Below, piece by piece: positions 1 to 8,620 of a stretch of DNA of 64,000 nucleotides (positions are counted from its first letter, which is position 1; every line of letters begins with the position of its first letter). The DNA lies in assembly GCF_021412565.1 (NCBI RefSeq), contig NZ_JAKCLJ010000002.1, positions 310,001 to 374,000 on the forward strand, in the 5' to 3' direction. The stretch is from Shewanella sp. AS1 (GTDB lineage Bacteria; Pseudomonadota; Gammaproteobacteria; Enterobacterales; Shewanellaceae). The translations under genes were made by a program, and so were the position numbers. Below the pieces are notes generated by a model. The model did not search any database, was not told the DNA's origin, and was given only the letters and a program-made list of their open reading frames with translations.

Positions 1-549
1 AACCCGCTTGAGCACGGCGGCAAAGGCACCAACCAAGTCCACCAAAGACACAGGTGGCGGCACCACAATCGGCTTAATATCGGCCGCGGCCAGCGCCTTG
101 GCCTGAAAAATGTCCCGCTCTAGACGCGGCAGTTCATCGAGTCGCTGCTGCGCCTCTTTGATGGTTTCATAGGCCTTTAACTGTCTTATCAGCTGCATAC
201 GAGGATCATCTTCTTCATCCTCTTGAGTCACAGGCTTAGGCAGTAACAGACGCGATTTAATCTCGGCTAAGGTGGCTGCCATCACCAGATAATCGGCGGC
301 TATCTCCACTCTTGCCCCTTGCAACAACTCGATATACTCAAGGTATTGTTCGGTCACGGGGAAAATAGCCATATCGACCACATCAAGCTTTTGCTTGCGG
401 ATCAGGTAAAGCAGGAGATCCAGCGGCCCTTCGAAAGACTCTAAAAACACTTCCAGGGCTTCGGGCGGAATAAACAGATCGGCAGGTAGTTCCTTAACCA
501 CCTCTCCCCTGACAAGTACCAGCGGTAGACTCTGTTGTGTTCCCTGCAT
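1..549 (-). CDS. scpA: Segregation and condensation protein A, 5' part (kleisin of SMC-ScpAB)
   Basis: Minus-strand reading frame open from an ATG at 549 to the window edge, giving 183 residues that begin MQGTQQSLPL and contain the ScpA signature FEGPLDLLLYLIRKQKLDV. ScpA is the kleisin that bridges the SMC heads and binds ScpB in the chromosome condensation complex. The family is usually about 250-300 residues, so the C-terminal winged helix lies outside the window. An AGGAG ribosome site sits five bases before the ATG, which settles the start. It follows yciO and rnm on the same strand, the gene order known from related genera (rnm-yciO-scpA-scpB-rluB). The gene is partial because of the window, not because it is broken. 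Confidence 0.93.
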   Translation of the reverse strand, partial: MQGTQQSLPLVLVRGEVVKELPADLFIPPEALEVFLESFEGPLDLLLYLIRKQKLDVVDMAIFPVTEQYLEYIELLQGARVEIAADYLVMAATLAEIKSRLLLPKPVTQEDEEDDPRMQLIRQLKAYETIKEAQQRLDELPRLERDIFQAKALAAADIKPIVVPPPVSLVDLVGAFAAVLKRV

Positions 550-739
550 CCAAGCTCCTAATCTGTGTCGCCGCCTATTCTGTGTCGCCGCTATGCGTCA
601 CTGCTCTGGTTCTCAGCTATGCGTTACCGCAGGGCGTCACTCTTGTTCATCACAGTCTCGAAGAGACTCCCCTAAACAGACACCAAACACGCGATTATAC
701 CGACTCGCAAGGGGAATAGACAGAAATTTAACCACCGAT

Positions 740-1360
740 TTAAATAAACTGGCTGACGTCACCCGCCCCTTCTCGCAGGATCTCGATTTCCCCTTCGGAC
801 ATGTCGATCACTGTCGTCGGTTTCTGACCTAAATAACCACCATGGATAATCACATCCACCTGATGTTCCAAGATATCGCGAATATGCTCAGGGTCCGACT
901 CGGTAAAACTTTCACCAGGCAGAATCAAACTGGTCGACATTAGAGGCTCATCTAGGGCTTCGAGCAGTGCCAGAGCAATCACATTATCAGGCACACGGAT
1001 TCCGATAGTCTTCTTTTTCGGATTCTGTAACCGCTTAGGCACCTCTTTTGTCGCCTTAAAAATAAAGGTAAACGGCCCAGGGGTATTATGCTTTAGCACT
1101 CGGTATGCCTGGTTATCGACCCTGGCATAGCTCGCAAGCTCAGACTGATCCCGCACCATAAGGGAGAAATCATGATCATGATCTATCTGACGAATGCGCT
1201 CGATGCGTGTCATCGCATCCTTATTCCCCAGCAAGCAGCCCAGGGCGTAACCTGAATCGGTTGGATAAACCACCACGCCCCCCTGCTTAATCAAATTGAC
1301 CGCCTGATTAATCAAGCGCGCCTGGGGGTTCTCTTCATGTACATAAAAAAACTGGCTCAT
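740..1360 (-). CDS. yciO: YciO, Sua5/YrdC-family protein
   Basis: About 206 residues starting MSQFFYVHEENPQ, matching the E. coli YciO start. The frame is open five codons further upstream, but this ATG forms an ATGA overlap with the end of rnm and fits the family. It is a single YrdC/Sua5 double-stranded-RNA-binding fold with the motif PTDSGYALGC near residue 40 and STSLILPGE near residue 150. The family is related to the threonylcarbamoyl-AMP synthases TsaC/Sua5, but YciO is a separate branch whose cellular role is less settled. Overlapping stop and start codons indicate translational coupling with rnm. Downstream lies scpA, 190 bases away, in the same direction. Confidence 0.93.
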   Translation of the reverse strand: MSQFFYVHEENPQARLINQAVNLIKQGGVVVYPTDSGYALGCLLGNKDAMTRIERIRQIDHDHDFSLMVRDQSELASYARVDNQAYRVLKHNTPGPFTFIFKATKEVPKRLQNPKKKTIGIRVPDNVIALALLEALDEPLMSTSLILPGESFTESDPEHIRDILEHQVDVIIHGGYLGQKPTTVIDMSEGEIEILREGAGDVSQFI

Positions 1361-2217
1361 AGTGTTTCCGTCCACCTATCCATCTGCCAGACCCAGTCAA
1401 CACCCTGGGGCTGGAACATATTCTTACCTAACTCTATCCAACTGTCGGGAAAATGAAAGTCACTTCCTAACGATGCGGCAAGTTGATTCTGCCGGCTCAG
1501 GGCGATCAGATTATCTCTATCATCCAAGGTTTGCTGACCTAACACCACTTCCATGGCATCGCCCCCGGCGGCTTTAAAATCACGCACCAGGCGCTTTAAC
1601 CATTTTGCCGACAGTTTATACCCGCTGGGATGCGCCAACACGGCGATGCCGTGAGCCTGATGGATAATCTTAATCGCGGTCGCCATATCCGACCAATTAT
1701 TGGGTACATAACCGGTTTTATTACGGGCTAAATATTTCTTAAAAACAGAAGCTGCATCGGGCGCATATCCATTGTTTGCAAGCCAGCGAGCATAGTGGCC
1801 ACGGCTCAGCGCCGCGCCATCGGCTAAGGCCAGAGCACCCTCATAAGCGCCCTCTATCCCCGCCTTCGCCAGGCGACGGCCTATCTCCTGAGCACGGCTG
1901 TCACGCAGCAGCCGCTGGTTATCCAAAAAGTCGATGAGTTCACTGTTGTTGCAGTCCAAATTCAAACCGACAATGTGAATATCGAAATGATTCCAGCTGC
2001 TTGAGATCTCACAACCATCAATCAATTTCAGCGGTTTGGGTTGAGACTGATTAAATTGATGGGCCTCGGCCAAGCCCGCCAAAGTATCATGATCTGTGAT
2101 AGCCAGTACCTGAACCCCTTGTTCAAGGGCCCTGGCCACAAGCTCAGATGGGGTCAATTGACCATCGGATGCAGTGGTGTGGCTATGGAGGTCGATTAAA
2201 AGTGTTTCAGTTGTCAT
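1357..2217 (-). CDS. rnm: PHP-domain 5'-3' exoribonuclease / nucleoside 3',5'-bisphosphate phosphatase (RNase AM)
   Basis: 286 residues of the PHP phosphoesterase family. Metal-binding residues are visible in order: H11 and H13 with D18 in DLHSHTTASDG, the ITDHDTL block at 40-46, LAHPSGY near 195 and LGSDFHFPD near 250. E. coli YciV/TrpH (RNase AM) matures 5' ends of rRNA and also hydrolyses nucleoside 3',5'-bisphosphates; I infer the same activity from the motifs and the neighbourhood. The gene is divergent from the trp operon, the arrangement behind the old name trpH. Its stop overlaps the start of yciO. Length is normal for the family. Confidence 0.92.
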   Translation of the reverse strand: MTTETLLIDLHSHTTASDGQLTPSELVARALEQGVQVLAITDHDTLAGLAEAHQFNQSQPKPLKLIDGCEISSSWNHFDIHIVGLNLDCNNSELIDFLDNQRLLRDSRAQEIGRRLAKAGIEGAYEGALALADGAALSRGHYARWLANNGYAPDAASVFKKYLARNKTGYVPNNWSDMATAIKIIHQAHGIAVLAHPSGYKLSAKWLKRLVRDFKAAGGDAMEVVLGQQTLDDRDNLIALSRQNQLAASLGSDFHFPDSWIELGKNMFQPQGVDWVWQMDRWTETL

Positions 2218-2274
2218 TCTCTTATTCTACTCGACTTTATTAGTAGAAACATCCAATTGGGTGAAATACTGCAA

Positions 2275-2313
2275 TTCGAGTCGTTGGCCGGGACACGAGA
2301 TGAGCGACTCGAA
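2275..2313. repeat. 9-bp perfect inverted repeat in the rnm/trp divergent region
   Basis: TTCGAGTCG at 2275-2283 is the exact reverse complement of CGACTCGAA at 2305-2313, with 21 bases between. It lies between the divergent rnm and trp genes, upstream of the trp promoter, and has no T-run on either side, so it is not a typical terminator. It could be an operator or a structured rnm leader. No TrpR-box-like CTAG palindrome was recognised here. Confidence 0.5.
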
Positions 2314-2344
2314 ATAGAAAGTGATTAATCAAAAAAATATTCCA

Positions 2345-2374
2345 TTGACAGCCAGACCATAACAATGTTTTTAT
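2345..2374 (+). promoter_or_regulatory. Probable trp operon promoter
   Basis: A perfect -35 hexamer TTGACA at 2345-2350 is followed after 18 bases by TTTTAT at 2369-2374, a 4/6 match to -10. Transcription from here would start near 2381, about 25 bases before the leader-peptide ATG, which suits an attenuated operon. A better -10 match, TATAAC at 2372, would need a 21-base spacer. The assignment rests on position and hexamer match only. Confidence 0.45.
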
Positions 2375-2405
2375 AACACCTCTCAATTTTTATATGCAGC
2401 GATAA

Positions 2406-2462
2406 ATGACACAGACTACAGCGTTCAACAGCATCAACTGGTGGTGGCACTTCCCAAATTAG
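2406..2462 (+). CDS. trpL: trp operon leader peptide
   Basis: An 18-codon ORF reads MTQTTAFNSINWWWHFPN then TAG. Three consecutive Trp codons (2439-2447) are the sensing element of a transcription attenuator: ribosome stalling at low charged tRNA-Trp frees the downstream RNA to form the antiterminator. CAC...CCC at 2448-2455 can pair with GGG..GTG at 2464-2471 (the 1:2 pause hairpin), and GCGGG at 2462-2466 can instead pair with CCCGC at 2517-2521 (the 2:3 antiterminator). The terminator hairpin follows 50 bases downstream and trpE after that. Far too short for ordinary ORF calling, but the layout is diagnostic. Confidence 0.92.
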   Translation: MTQTTAFNSINWWWHFPN

Positions 2463-2511
2463 CGGGTGGTGTGAAACTCTGTGCTCATATAAAAGAGACA
2501 AGAAATAACAT

Positions 2512-2540
2512 AAAAGCCCGCATTTAATGCGGGCTTTTTG
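2512..2540 (+). terminator. trp attenuator terminator hairpin
   Basis: A perfect 12-bp stem (AAAAGCCCGCAT at 2512-2523 with its reverse complement at 2527-2538, loop TTA) ends in a T-run. It is the 3:4 hairpin of the trp attenuator. The CCCGC in its left arm is also the partner of the alternative antiterminator strand at 2462-2466. Confidence 0.92.
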
Positions 2541-2646
2541 CGTTTAATGGCTTAATTTTTATCACAAAATCTGACAAGGCTTAGCACACTGCAATTTAGG
2601 CTAAGGTTATATAAAGGTTGAAACAACCATCATGGAGCAAGTAAAC

Positions 2647-4215
2647 ATGGCGCATGACACTCTGGCATCGGTCAGCACACACAAGGAGCGGATAACCTAT
2701 CATGATGATCCGCTCAACCTCTATCAGCAGCTCACTCATGATGCGCCAAATACCTTGCTATTGGAATCGGCCGAAATAGACAGTAAAGATCACCTCAAAA
2801 GCATAGTGATGACCCACGCCGCCATGATGATCCGTTGTGAAGGCTACACACTCACATTTAAGGCGCTCACCCCCAATGGACAAACACTTCTGTCACCCAT
2901 ACACCACTATTTCAGCCAAGATGATGCCAGGCTAGGCGCAGCTCAGCTCGAAGACGACGGCCTTATATTGCAACTGCGTAAGCCCTCGGGACAACTCGAT
3001 GAGGATGCAAAATTAAAAGCCACCTCTCCCTTGGATGGCCTGCGCACCCTACTCCAGCAGATAGAGACTGTCGATAAGCCCGAGTTTGAATCCCTGTTTC
3101 TCGGCGGCGTGCTCGCTTACGATCTTATCGATACCATCGAGCCGCTCCCGACTGTGTCAGACAGTGATAACACCTGCCCCGATTACCTGTTCTATTTGGC
3201 TGAAACCCTGATCTTAGTGGATCATCAGGACCAGCGGGCCGATATCATCACCCATGATTTCAGCGGCTTAAATACCTTTAGCGCCCATTTCAGTGAACGT
3301 AGAGACAAGCTAAAGCAGGCCTGTGAAACCCTATCGCCTATCGAGCCCCTTTGCAGCGTCGAAGCCGACGTTCAGGTCAATATCTCAGACGATGACTTTA
3401 AGACTGTGGTCAATAATCTCAAAGAGCATATAAACGCTGGCGACATCTTTCAGGTGGTGCCTTCTCGCAGTTTCAGCCTGCCTTGTCCCAACACGCTCGG
3501 CGCCTATCGCGCCCTGCGTCTAACCAACCCTAGCCCCTATATGTTCTATTTTCGCGGCGAGGATTTCACCCTATTTGGCGCATCGCCAGAAAGTGCAATC
3601 AAGTATGAAGCCGCTACCAATCAGGTTGAGATCTACCCCATAGCCGGCACACGAAAGCGCGGCAAACTGGCCAATGGCGAGATAGATTTCGATCTCGACA
3701 GTCGCATTGAACTTGAGCTGAGACTCGATAAGAAAGAGCTATCCGAGCACTTAATGCTGGTGGATTTAGCCCGTAACGACGTGGCTCGCATTAGCCAAAG
3801 CGGCAGCCGCAAAGTGCCAGAACTACTGAAAGTCGATCGCTACTCCCATGTGATGCACTTAGTTAGCCGGGTGACAGGACAGCTACGCACAGATCTCGAT
3901 GCGCTGCATGCCTATCAGGCCTGTATGAACATGGGCACGCTGACTGGCGCGCCTAAAGTGAGAGCCGCCCAGCTGATCCGCAAGGCAGAAAAGACCAGGC
4001 GCGGCAGCTATGGCGGCGCGGTCGGCTATCTCAACGCGTTAGGCGACATGGACACCTGTATCGTGATCCGCTCGGCGTTCGTCAAAAACGCTGTCGCCCA
4101 CATTCAGGCCGGTGCTGGCTTGGTCTATGACTCAGATCCCCAGGCCGAAGCCGATGAAACCCGCCAAAAAGCCCAAGCCGTTATTTCCGCCATCAAGATG
4201 GGAGGTGGGCGATGA
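2647..4215 (+). CDS. trpE: Anthranilate synthase component I
   Basis: 522 residues from MAHDTLASV. An in-frame ATG lies 15 bases upstream at 2632, but the GGAG inside that stretch is ideally spaced for the ATG at 2647, so I prefer the shorter start. TrpE converts chorismate to anthranilate using ammonia from TrpG. The N-terminal part carries LLESAEI, the conserved tryptophan-feedback segment. The C-terminal chorismate-binding domain shows FGASPESAIKYE, PIAGTRKRG, LVDLARNDVARIS and GAPKVRAAQLI. Full length for the family. It is the first structural gene after the attenuator, and its stop overlaps the trpG start (ATGA). Confidence 0.96.
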   Translation: MAHDTLASVSTHKERITYHDDPLNLYQQLTHDAPNTLLLESAEIDSKDHLKSIVMTHAAMMIRCEGYTLTFKALTPNGQTLLSPIHHYFSQDDARLGAAQLEDDGLILQLRKPSGQLDEDAKLKATSPLDGLRTLLQQIETVDKPEFESLFLGGVLAYDLIDTIEPLPTVSDSDNTCPDYLFYLAETLILVDHQDQRADIITHDFSGLNTFSAHFSERRDKLKQACETLSPIEPLCSVEADVQVNISDDDFKTVVNNLKEHINAGDIFQVVPSRSFSLPCPNTLGAYRALRLTNPSPYMFYFRGEDFTLFGASPESAIKYEAATNQVEIYPIAGTRKRGKLANGEIDFDLDSRIELELRLDKKELSEHLMLVDLARNDVARISQSGSRKVPELLKVDRYSHVMHLVSRVTGQLRTDLDALHAYQACMNMGTLTGAPKVRAAQLIRKAEKTRRGSYGGAVGYLNALGDMDTCIVIRSAFVKNAVAHIQAGAGLVYDSDPQAEADETRQKAQAVISAIKMGGGR

Positions 4216-4826
4216 AAATCTACCTGTTAGACAATTTTGATTCCTTCACCTACAACCTGGTGGATCAATTCAGGACTTTGGGTTTTGAGGTCATTATCTA
4301 CCGCAACGATCTTGAGGCAGACTTTATTGCAGACAAACTGCTAAATGAATTGGAACCTGCCGTGCTGGTGCTTTCACCTGGCCCAGGCGCACCTCACGAA
4401 TCGGGCTGTTTAATGGCGCTCATCGAACGACTTGCAGGCAAAGTGCCTATGCTGGGGATCTGCTTGGGTCATCAGGCGATGATCGAGCATTTTGGCGGTA
4501 AAGTAGAGCGAGCCAAGCAAGTGGTGCACGGCAAGGCGAGTCTAACTTTGCACCATGGCCAAGGGATTTTCGATGGCCTGCCCTCGCCGCTGCCGGTCGC
4601 GCGTTATCACAGCCTGGTCGCGACTAAGGTGCCCAATTGCCTGGAGGTGATAGCCACCACAGACGAGATGCCAATGGCGATCTCCCATAAAAGCATTAAA
4701 GCGGTCGGCTTTCAGTTTCATCCCGAATCGATTCTGACCACCTTAGGCAGCCAACTGCTAACCCAAACCTTAGCTTACTTAACTGAGGATCTTCCCCACA
4801 GCAACCACAAGGAGCTCAGTAGATGA
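4212..4826 (+). CDS. trpG: Anthranilate synthase component II (glutamine amidotransferase)
   Basis: 204-residue class I glutamine amidotransferase. The catalytic nucleophile is C84 in LGICLGHQAM, and H170 with E172 in FQFHPESI complete the triad; SPGPGAP near residue 55 forms the oxyanion region. It supplies ammonia to TrpE. TrpG is free-standing and not fused to TrpD as in E. coli. The start overlaps the trpE stop and its own stop overlaps the trpD start, both as ATGA, consistent with tight translational coupling of the two synthase subunits. Confidence 0.96.
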   Translation: MKIYLLDNFDSFTYNLVDQFRTLGFEVIIYRNDLEADFIADKLLNELEPAVLVLSPGPGAPHESGCLMALIERLAGKVPMLGICLGHQAMIEHFGGKVERAKQVVHGKASLTLHHGQGIFDGLPSPLPVARYHSLVATKVPNCLEVIATTDEMPMAISHKSIKAVGFQFHPESILTTLGSQLLTQTLAYLTEDLPHSNHKELSR

Positions 4827-5857
4827 GTCAGCTGCAACCCATACTCGATAAGCTCTACCTGGGACAAAGTGCCAGCCGTGAAGAGGCAAAAACCCTTTTT
4901 AGCGCCGTTATCAATGGCGAGATGAGCGAGACTGTGATGGCGGCTATGCTGATCGCCATGAAAGTGCGCGGCGAAACCATAGCGGAGATCTCGGGTGCTG
5001 CCGATGCGCTGCTAAGTGCTGCCAAGCCCTTCCCCCAAGGCAATGACGCCACGCGTCAGCAGGGGATACTGGATATTGTCGGCACAGGCGGCGATGGCCA
5101 TAACACAATCAATATCTCCACCACGGCCGCCTTTGTTGCCGCGGCCGCCGGTGCTAAGGTCGCCAAACATGGTAATCGGGGGGTGTCGAGCAAGTCGGGC
5201 TCCTCCGATCTTCTGTCTCAGTTTGGTATCGATCTCACCATGGCACCAGAAACCGCCAGAGACTGCCTGGACAAGTTAGGTCTCTGCTTCCTGTTTGCGC
5301 CTCACTATCATGGCGGAGTGCGCCACGCCGTGCCAGTGAGACAGGCACTCAAGACCCGAACCCTATTTAATCTATTAGGCCCCTTGATCAATCCATCTCG
5401 CCCCGATTATATCTTGCTCGGTGTCTACAGCCCTGAGCTGGTCGAGCCCATAACTCAGGTTCTAAAGGCGCTGGGAATGAAACGAGCCATGGTGGTTCAC
5501 GGCTCAGGCCTAGATGAGGTTGCAGTCCATGGCGATACCCAGGTCTGCGAACTCAAAGAGGGGAGCATCACCCAATACACACTCACCCCGGCGCAGCTTG
5601 GGTTAAGTCAGACAAAATTATCTAAGCTTGAAGGCGGCACCCCGCAAGAAAACGCGGCTTTCACCCAGGCCATTTTACTCGGTAAGGGCGCTGATGCCCA
5701 CCGCGATGCCGTCGCCGCCAATGCCGGCTGCGCCCTCTATGTCGCAGGTGTATGCGAATCGATAGCCGCAGGAGTACAACTTGCCCTCAGCACCTTAGCG
5801 AGCGGACGCACCTTCGATTTAGTCGAAAAACTCTCCAGCGCAAGCCAACAGGATTAA
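4823..5857 (+). CDS. trpD: Anthranilate phosphoribosyltransferase
   Basis: 344 residues, normal for a stand-alone TrpD. It transfers phosphoribose from PRPP to anthranilate. The PRPP/anthranilate-binding glycine motif GTGGDG lies at 87-92, KHGNRGVSSKSGSSD near 115-130, and the LLGPLINPSRP loop near 185. The gene overlaps trpG by four bases and is followed ten bases later by trpCF. The fourth-position ATGA coupling continues the pattern of the operon. Confidence 0.96.
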   Translation: MSQLQPILDKLYLGQSASREEAKTLFSAVINGEMSETVMAAMLIAMKVRGETIAEISGAADALLSAAKPFPQGNDATRQQGILDIVGTGGDGHNTINISTTAAFVAAAAGAKVAKHGNRGVSSKSGSSDLLSQFGIDLTMAPETARDCLDKLGLCFLFAPHYHGGVRHAVPVRQALKTRTLFNLLGPLINPSRPDYILLGVYSPELVEPITQVLKALGMKRAMVVHGSGLDEVAVHGDTQVCELKEGSITQYTLTPAQLGLSQTKLSKLEGGTPQENAAFTQAILLGKGADAHRDAVAANAGCALYVAGVCESIAAGVQLALSTLASGRTFDLVEKLSSASQQD

Positions 5858-5867
5858 AGGAACCACA

Positions 5868-7349
5868 GTGAGCCATACATCATTAAAGCCAAGCAATGTG
5901 TTAACTAAGAATGTGTTAACTAAGATAGTTGCGACCAAGGCAGCGCATATCGCCGCATTAAAGTTGCGATTCCCAGAGGACTCGTTACAGCCAAAGATCT
6001 CTGACAGAAGTCTGTTCGAGGCATTAAAAGCCCCCGATGCGGGTTTTATCTTCGAATGTAAAAAGGCAAGCCCATCTAAGGGGCTGATCCGGGCAGATTT
6101 CGATGTCGAGGCGATTGCCGATATCTATGTTAATTATGCCGCCGGGATCTCTGTGCTCACCGATGAGCAGTTCTTCCAGGGCGATATGGATTATCTTCCC
6201 AAGGTACGCGCGCGGGTGACTCAGCCTGTGCTGTGCAAAGATTTCTTTGTCGATCCCTATCAGATAAAACTGGCGGCTCACCAGGGCGCCGATGCGATTT
6301 TGTTGATGCTGTCTGTGTTAGACGATGAGCAGTACCGCGCCCTTGCTCATGAGGCCGCTAAGTATCAATTAGATATACTTACCGAGGTCAGCAACGAAGA
6401 GGAGCTTAAACGCGCCATCGACCTCGATGCCCCCATCATAGGCATCAACAATCGAAATCTTCGCGACCTGTCCACCGATCTGGCTACCACAGAGACACTA
6501 GCGCCGCACATTCCGGCCGACCGCGTGGTGATCAGCGAATCGGGGATCTATAACCAGAGCCAGGTTCGCCGCTTAAGTCCCCTGGTCGATGGCTTCTTGG
6601 TAGGCAGCTCCTTGATGGCCGAGCCAGATCTGGATCTCGCTTGCCGCGCCCTCACCTTAGGCCATAACAAGGTCTGTGGCTTAACCCGCGCAGAGGATGC
6701 CAAAGCAGCCGCACAAGCGGGCGCCATCTATGGCGGCTTAATTTTCGCCCCTCAATCGGCACGCTATATCTCACCTGAGAAGGCGCATAATTTAATCAAA
6801 CAACAGAGCGCCTCAAACAAACGGCTCAAATATGTGGGAGTGTTTGTCAATGAAGAGATCAACAAGATAGTGGAAGTGGCTACCGCCTTGTCACTGTTTG
6901 CGGTGCAGCTTCATGGCAGTGAAACCCAATATGAGATCGATGAATTACGTCTCGCCCTGCAAGATGCCAACTGCCAGTGTGAGATCTGGAAGGCGATTGC
7001 TATCGAAAGCAGCACTGACGCTAAACTGCCAGAGCTCAAACAATCTGAGCTTAAGCTACCAGAGCATGTCGATCGCCTGCTCTATGACAGCAAGACTCAA
7101 ACGGCTAATGCCAGCCAGTTTGGCGAGACAGGTCAATTTGGCGGTACAGGCCAGTGCTTCAACTGGCAACTGCCGCTCCCTAAAAAACAGCAGGCCATGC
7201 TTGCCGGTGGACTGAGCGCCGATAACGCCTTTGATGCCGCCAAACAGGGCTTTTTTGGTCTGGACTTTAACTCAGGCTTAGAGCGCGAGCCCGGCATCAA
7301 AGATCATCAGAAAATAGCCGATGCCTTTGCCGCACTGCGTCACTACTGA
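5868..7349 (+). CDS. trpCF: Bifunctional indole-3-glycerol-phosphate synthase / phosphoribosylanthranilate isomerase
   Basis: 493 residues from a GTG with AAGGA seven bases upstream. Residues about 1-255 are the TrpC barrel (FECKKASPSKG, LCKDFFVDPYQI, GINNRNLRDL, SESGIYNQ). About 260-493 are the TrpF barrel (KVCGLTRAEDA, GGLIFAPQSARY, VQLHGSE, LAGGLSADNA, EREPGIKDH). The two catalyse consecutive steps; the fusion is the rule in enteric-type trp operons. Two features are odd: an exact 15-bp duplication in the N-terminal coding region (NVLTK twice, 5895-5924), and an 18-bp imperfect duplication coding QFGETG/QFGGTG inside TrpF (7116-7151). A low-complexity insert, LPELKQSELKLPEH, precedes the latter. 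Both look like tolerated slippage products in loops. Confidence 0.95.
   Translation: MSHTSLKPSNVLTKNVLTKIVATKAAHIAALKLRFPEDSLQPKISDRSLFEALKAPDAGFIFECKKASPSKGLIRADFDVEAIADIYVNYAAGISVLTDEQFFQGDMDYLPKVRARVTQPVLCKDFFVDPYQIKLAAHQGADAILLMLSVLDDEQYRALAHEAAKYQLDILTEVSNEEELKRAIDLDAPIIGINNRNLRDLSTDLATTETLAPHIPADRVVISESGIYNQSQVRRLSPLVDGFLVGSSLMAEPDLDLACRALTLGHNKVCGLTRAEDAKAAAQAGAIYGGLIFAPQSARYISPEKAHNLIKQQSASNKRLKYVGVFVNEEINKIVEVATALSLFAVQLHGSETQYEIDELRLALQDANCQCEIWKAIAIESSTDAKLPELKQSELKLPEHVDRLLYDSKTQTANASQFGETGQFGGTGQCFNWQLPLPKKQQAMLAGGLSADNAFDAAKQGFFGLDFNSGLEREPGIKDHQKIADAFAALRHY
5895..5924. repeat. 15-bp exact tandem duplication in trpCF
   Basis: AATGTGTTAACTAAG occurs twice without a gap (5895-5909, 5910-5924), coding NVLTK twice near the N-terminus of TrpC. 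The following IVATK may be an older, diverged copy. In-frame and before the barrel core. Confidence 0.9.
7116..7151. repeat. 18-bp tandem duplication in the TrpF part of trpCF
   Basis: Two 18-base units (7116-7133 and 7134-7151) differ at a few positions and code QFGETG and QFGGTG, followed by a further Q. It sits in a variable loop before the LPLPKKQQAMLAGGL strand. Confidence 0.85.
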
Positions 7350-7408
7350 AACACAGATCACACAAATGAATACCCGGTCACAGAGACTGACCAGAACAGG
7401 AAGCAATT

Positions 7409-8620
7409 ATGACAAAACTCGATCCCTATTTCGGCGAATATGGCGGTATGTATGTGCCACAGATATTGATGCCCGCCCTGATGCAGTTGGAGTCGGCCTT
7501 CGTCGATGCACAGCAAGATGAGGCCTTTAAGGCGGAATTTACTGACTTACTGAAAAACTATGCCGGCAGACCCACGGCACTGACGCTGACGCGCAATCTG
7601 AGTCCCAACCCGCTGGTAAAAATCTACCTAAAACGGGAAGATCTGCTCCACGGCGGCGCCCATAAAACCAATCAGGTATTAGGGCAGGCACTGCTGGCCA
7701 AACGCATGGGCAAGAAAGAGATCATCGCCGAAACCGGCGCGGGTCAACACGGCGTCGCCACAGCGCTGGCCTGCGCTCTGCTGGATCTCAAATGCAAGGT
7801 CTATATGGGCGCCAAAGATGTCGAACGTCAATCACCCAACGTGTTTCGTATGAAGCTGATGGGCGCCGAAGTGATCCCTGTAACCTCCGGCTCAGCCACC
7901 CTAAAAGATGCCTGTAATGAGGCGATGCGTGACTGGTCTGGCAGTTATGATAAGGCGCACTATCTGCTGGGCACGGCGGCAGGCCCGCATCCCTTCCCCA
8001 CCATAGTGCGTGAGTTTCAGCGCATGATAGGCGAAGAAACCAAGAAGCAGCTGCTTGAGCGCGAAGGCAGATTGCCCGATGCGGTGATCGCCTGTGTGGG
8101 CGGCGGCTCCAACGCCATCGGCATGTTTGCCGACTTTATTGATGAAGCTTCGGTGCAGCTGATCGGCGTCGAACCTGCGGGCCTTGGCATAGACACACCC
8201 AAACATGGCGCGCCACTTAAACACGGCAAAACGGGCATCTTCTTCGGTATGAAGGCCCCCTTGATGCAAGACAGTGAAGGGCAGATAGAGGAGTCCTACT
8301 CCATCTCTGCGGGACTGGATTTCCCCTCGGTTGGGCCGCAGCACGCTTATCTGGCGGCAACCGGCCGCGCCAGTTACGAGTCGGCGACCGATGAAGAAGC
8401 CCTGGACGCATTTCAGCTGCTGGCTAGAAGCGAAGGGATCATTCCTGCACTGGAGTCGGCTCACGCCCTCGCCTACGCCATCAAATTGGCCGAGAAAGCC
8501 ACCAAGGAGACCATCTTAGTGGTCAACCTGTCGGGGCGGGGTGATAAAGATATCTTCACAGTCGCGGATATTTTAGAGAAAAGAGAGACACAAACCACCA
8601 AGGAGAGCGGCGATGAGTAA
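7409..8620 (+). CDS. trpB: Tryptophan synthase beta chain
   Basis: 403 residues. The PLP-binding lysine is K86 in [12 protein letters not shown], and the phosphate-binding glycine loop GGGSNAIG lies near 230. [19 protein letters not shown] and [10 protein letters not shown] are all conserved. It condenses indole with L-serine as the beta part of the alpha2-beta2 complex. It lies 59 bases after trpCF and its last eight bases overlap trpA, as expected for equimolar synthesis of the two subunits. Confidence 0.97.
   Translation: MTKLDPYFGEYGGMYVPQILMPALMQLESAFVDAQQDEAFKAEFTDLLKNYAGRPTALTLTRNLSPNPLVKIYLKREDLLHGGAHKTNQVLGQALLAKRMGKKEIIAETGAGQHGVATALACALLDLKCKVYMGAKDVERQSPNVFRMKLMGAEVIPVTSGSATLKDACNEAMRDWSGSYDKAHYLLGTAAGPHPFPTIVREFQRMIGEETKKQLLEREGRLPDAVIACVGGGSNAIGMFADFIDEASVQLIGVEPAGLGIDTPKHGAPLKHGKTGIFFGMKAPLMQDSEGQIEESYSISAGLDFPSVGPQHAYLAATGRASYESATDEEALDAFQLLARSEGIIPALESAHALAYAIKLAEKATKETILVVNLSGRGDKDIFTVADILEKRETQTTKESGDE

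Noticed and set aside
2218..2400. TrpR operator upstream of trpE
   Set aside because: No CTAG-centred palindrome recognised; control seems visible only through attenuation.
7901..8464. 187-codon minus-strand ORF inside trpB
   Set aside because: Shadow of the strongly conserved trpB frame; no family features and no ribosome site.
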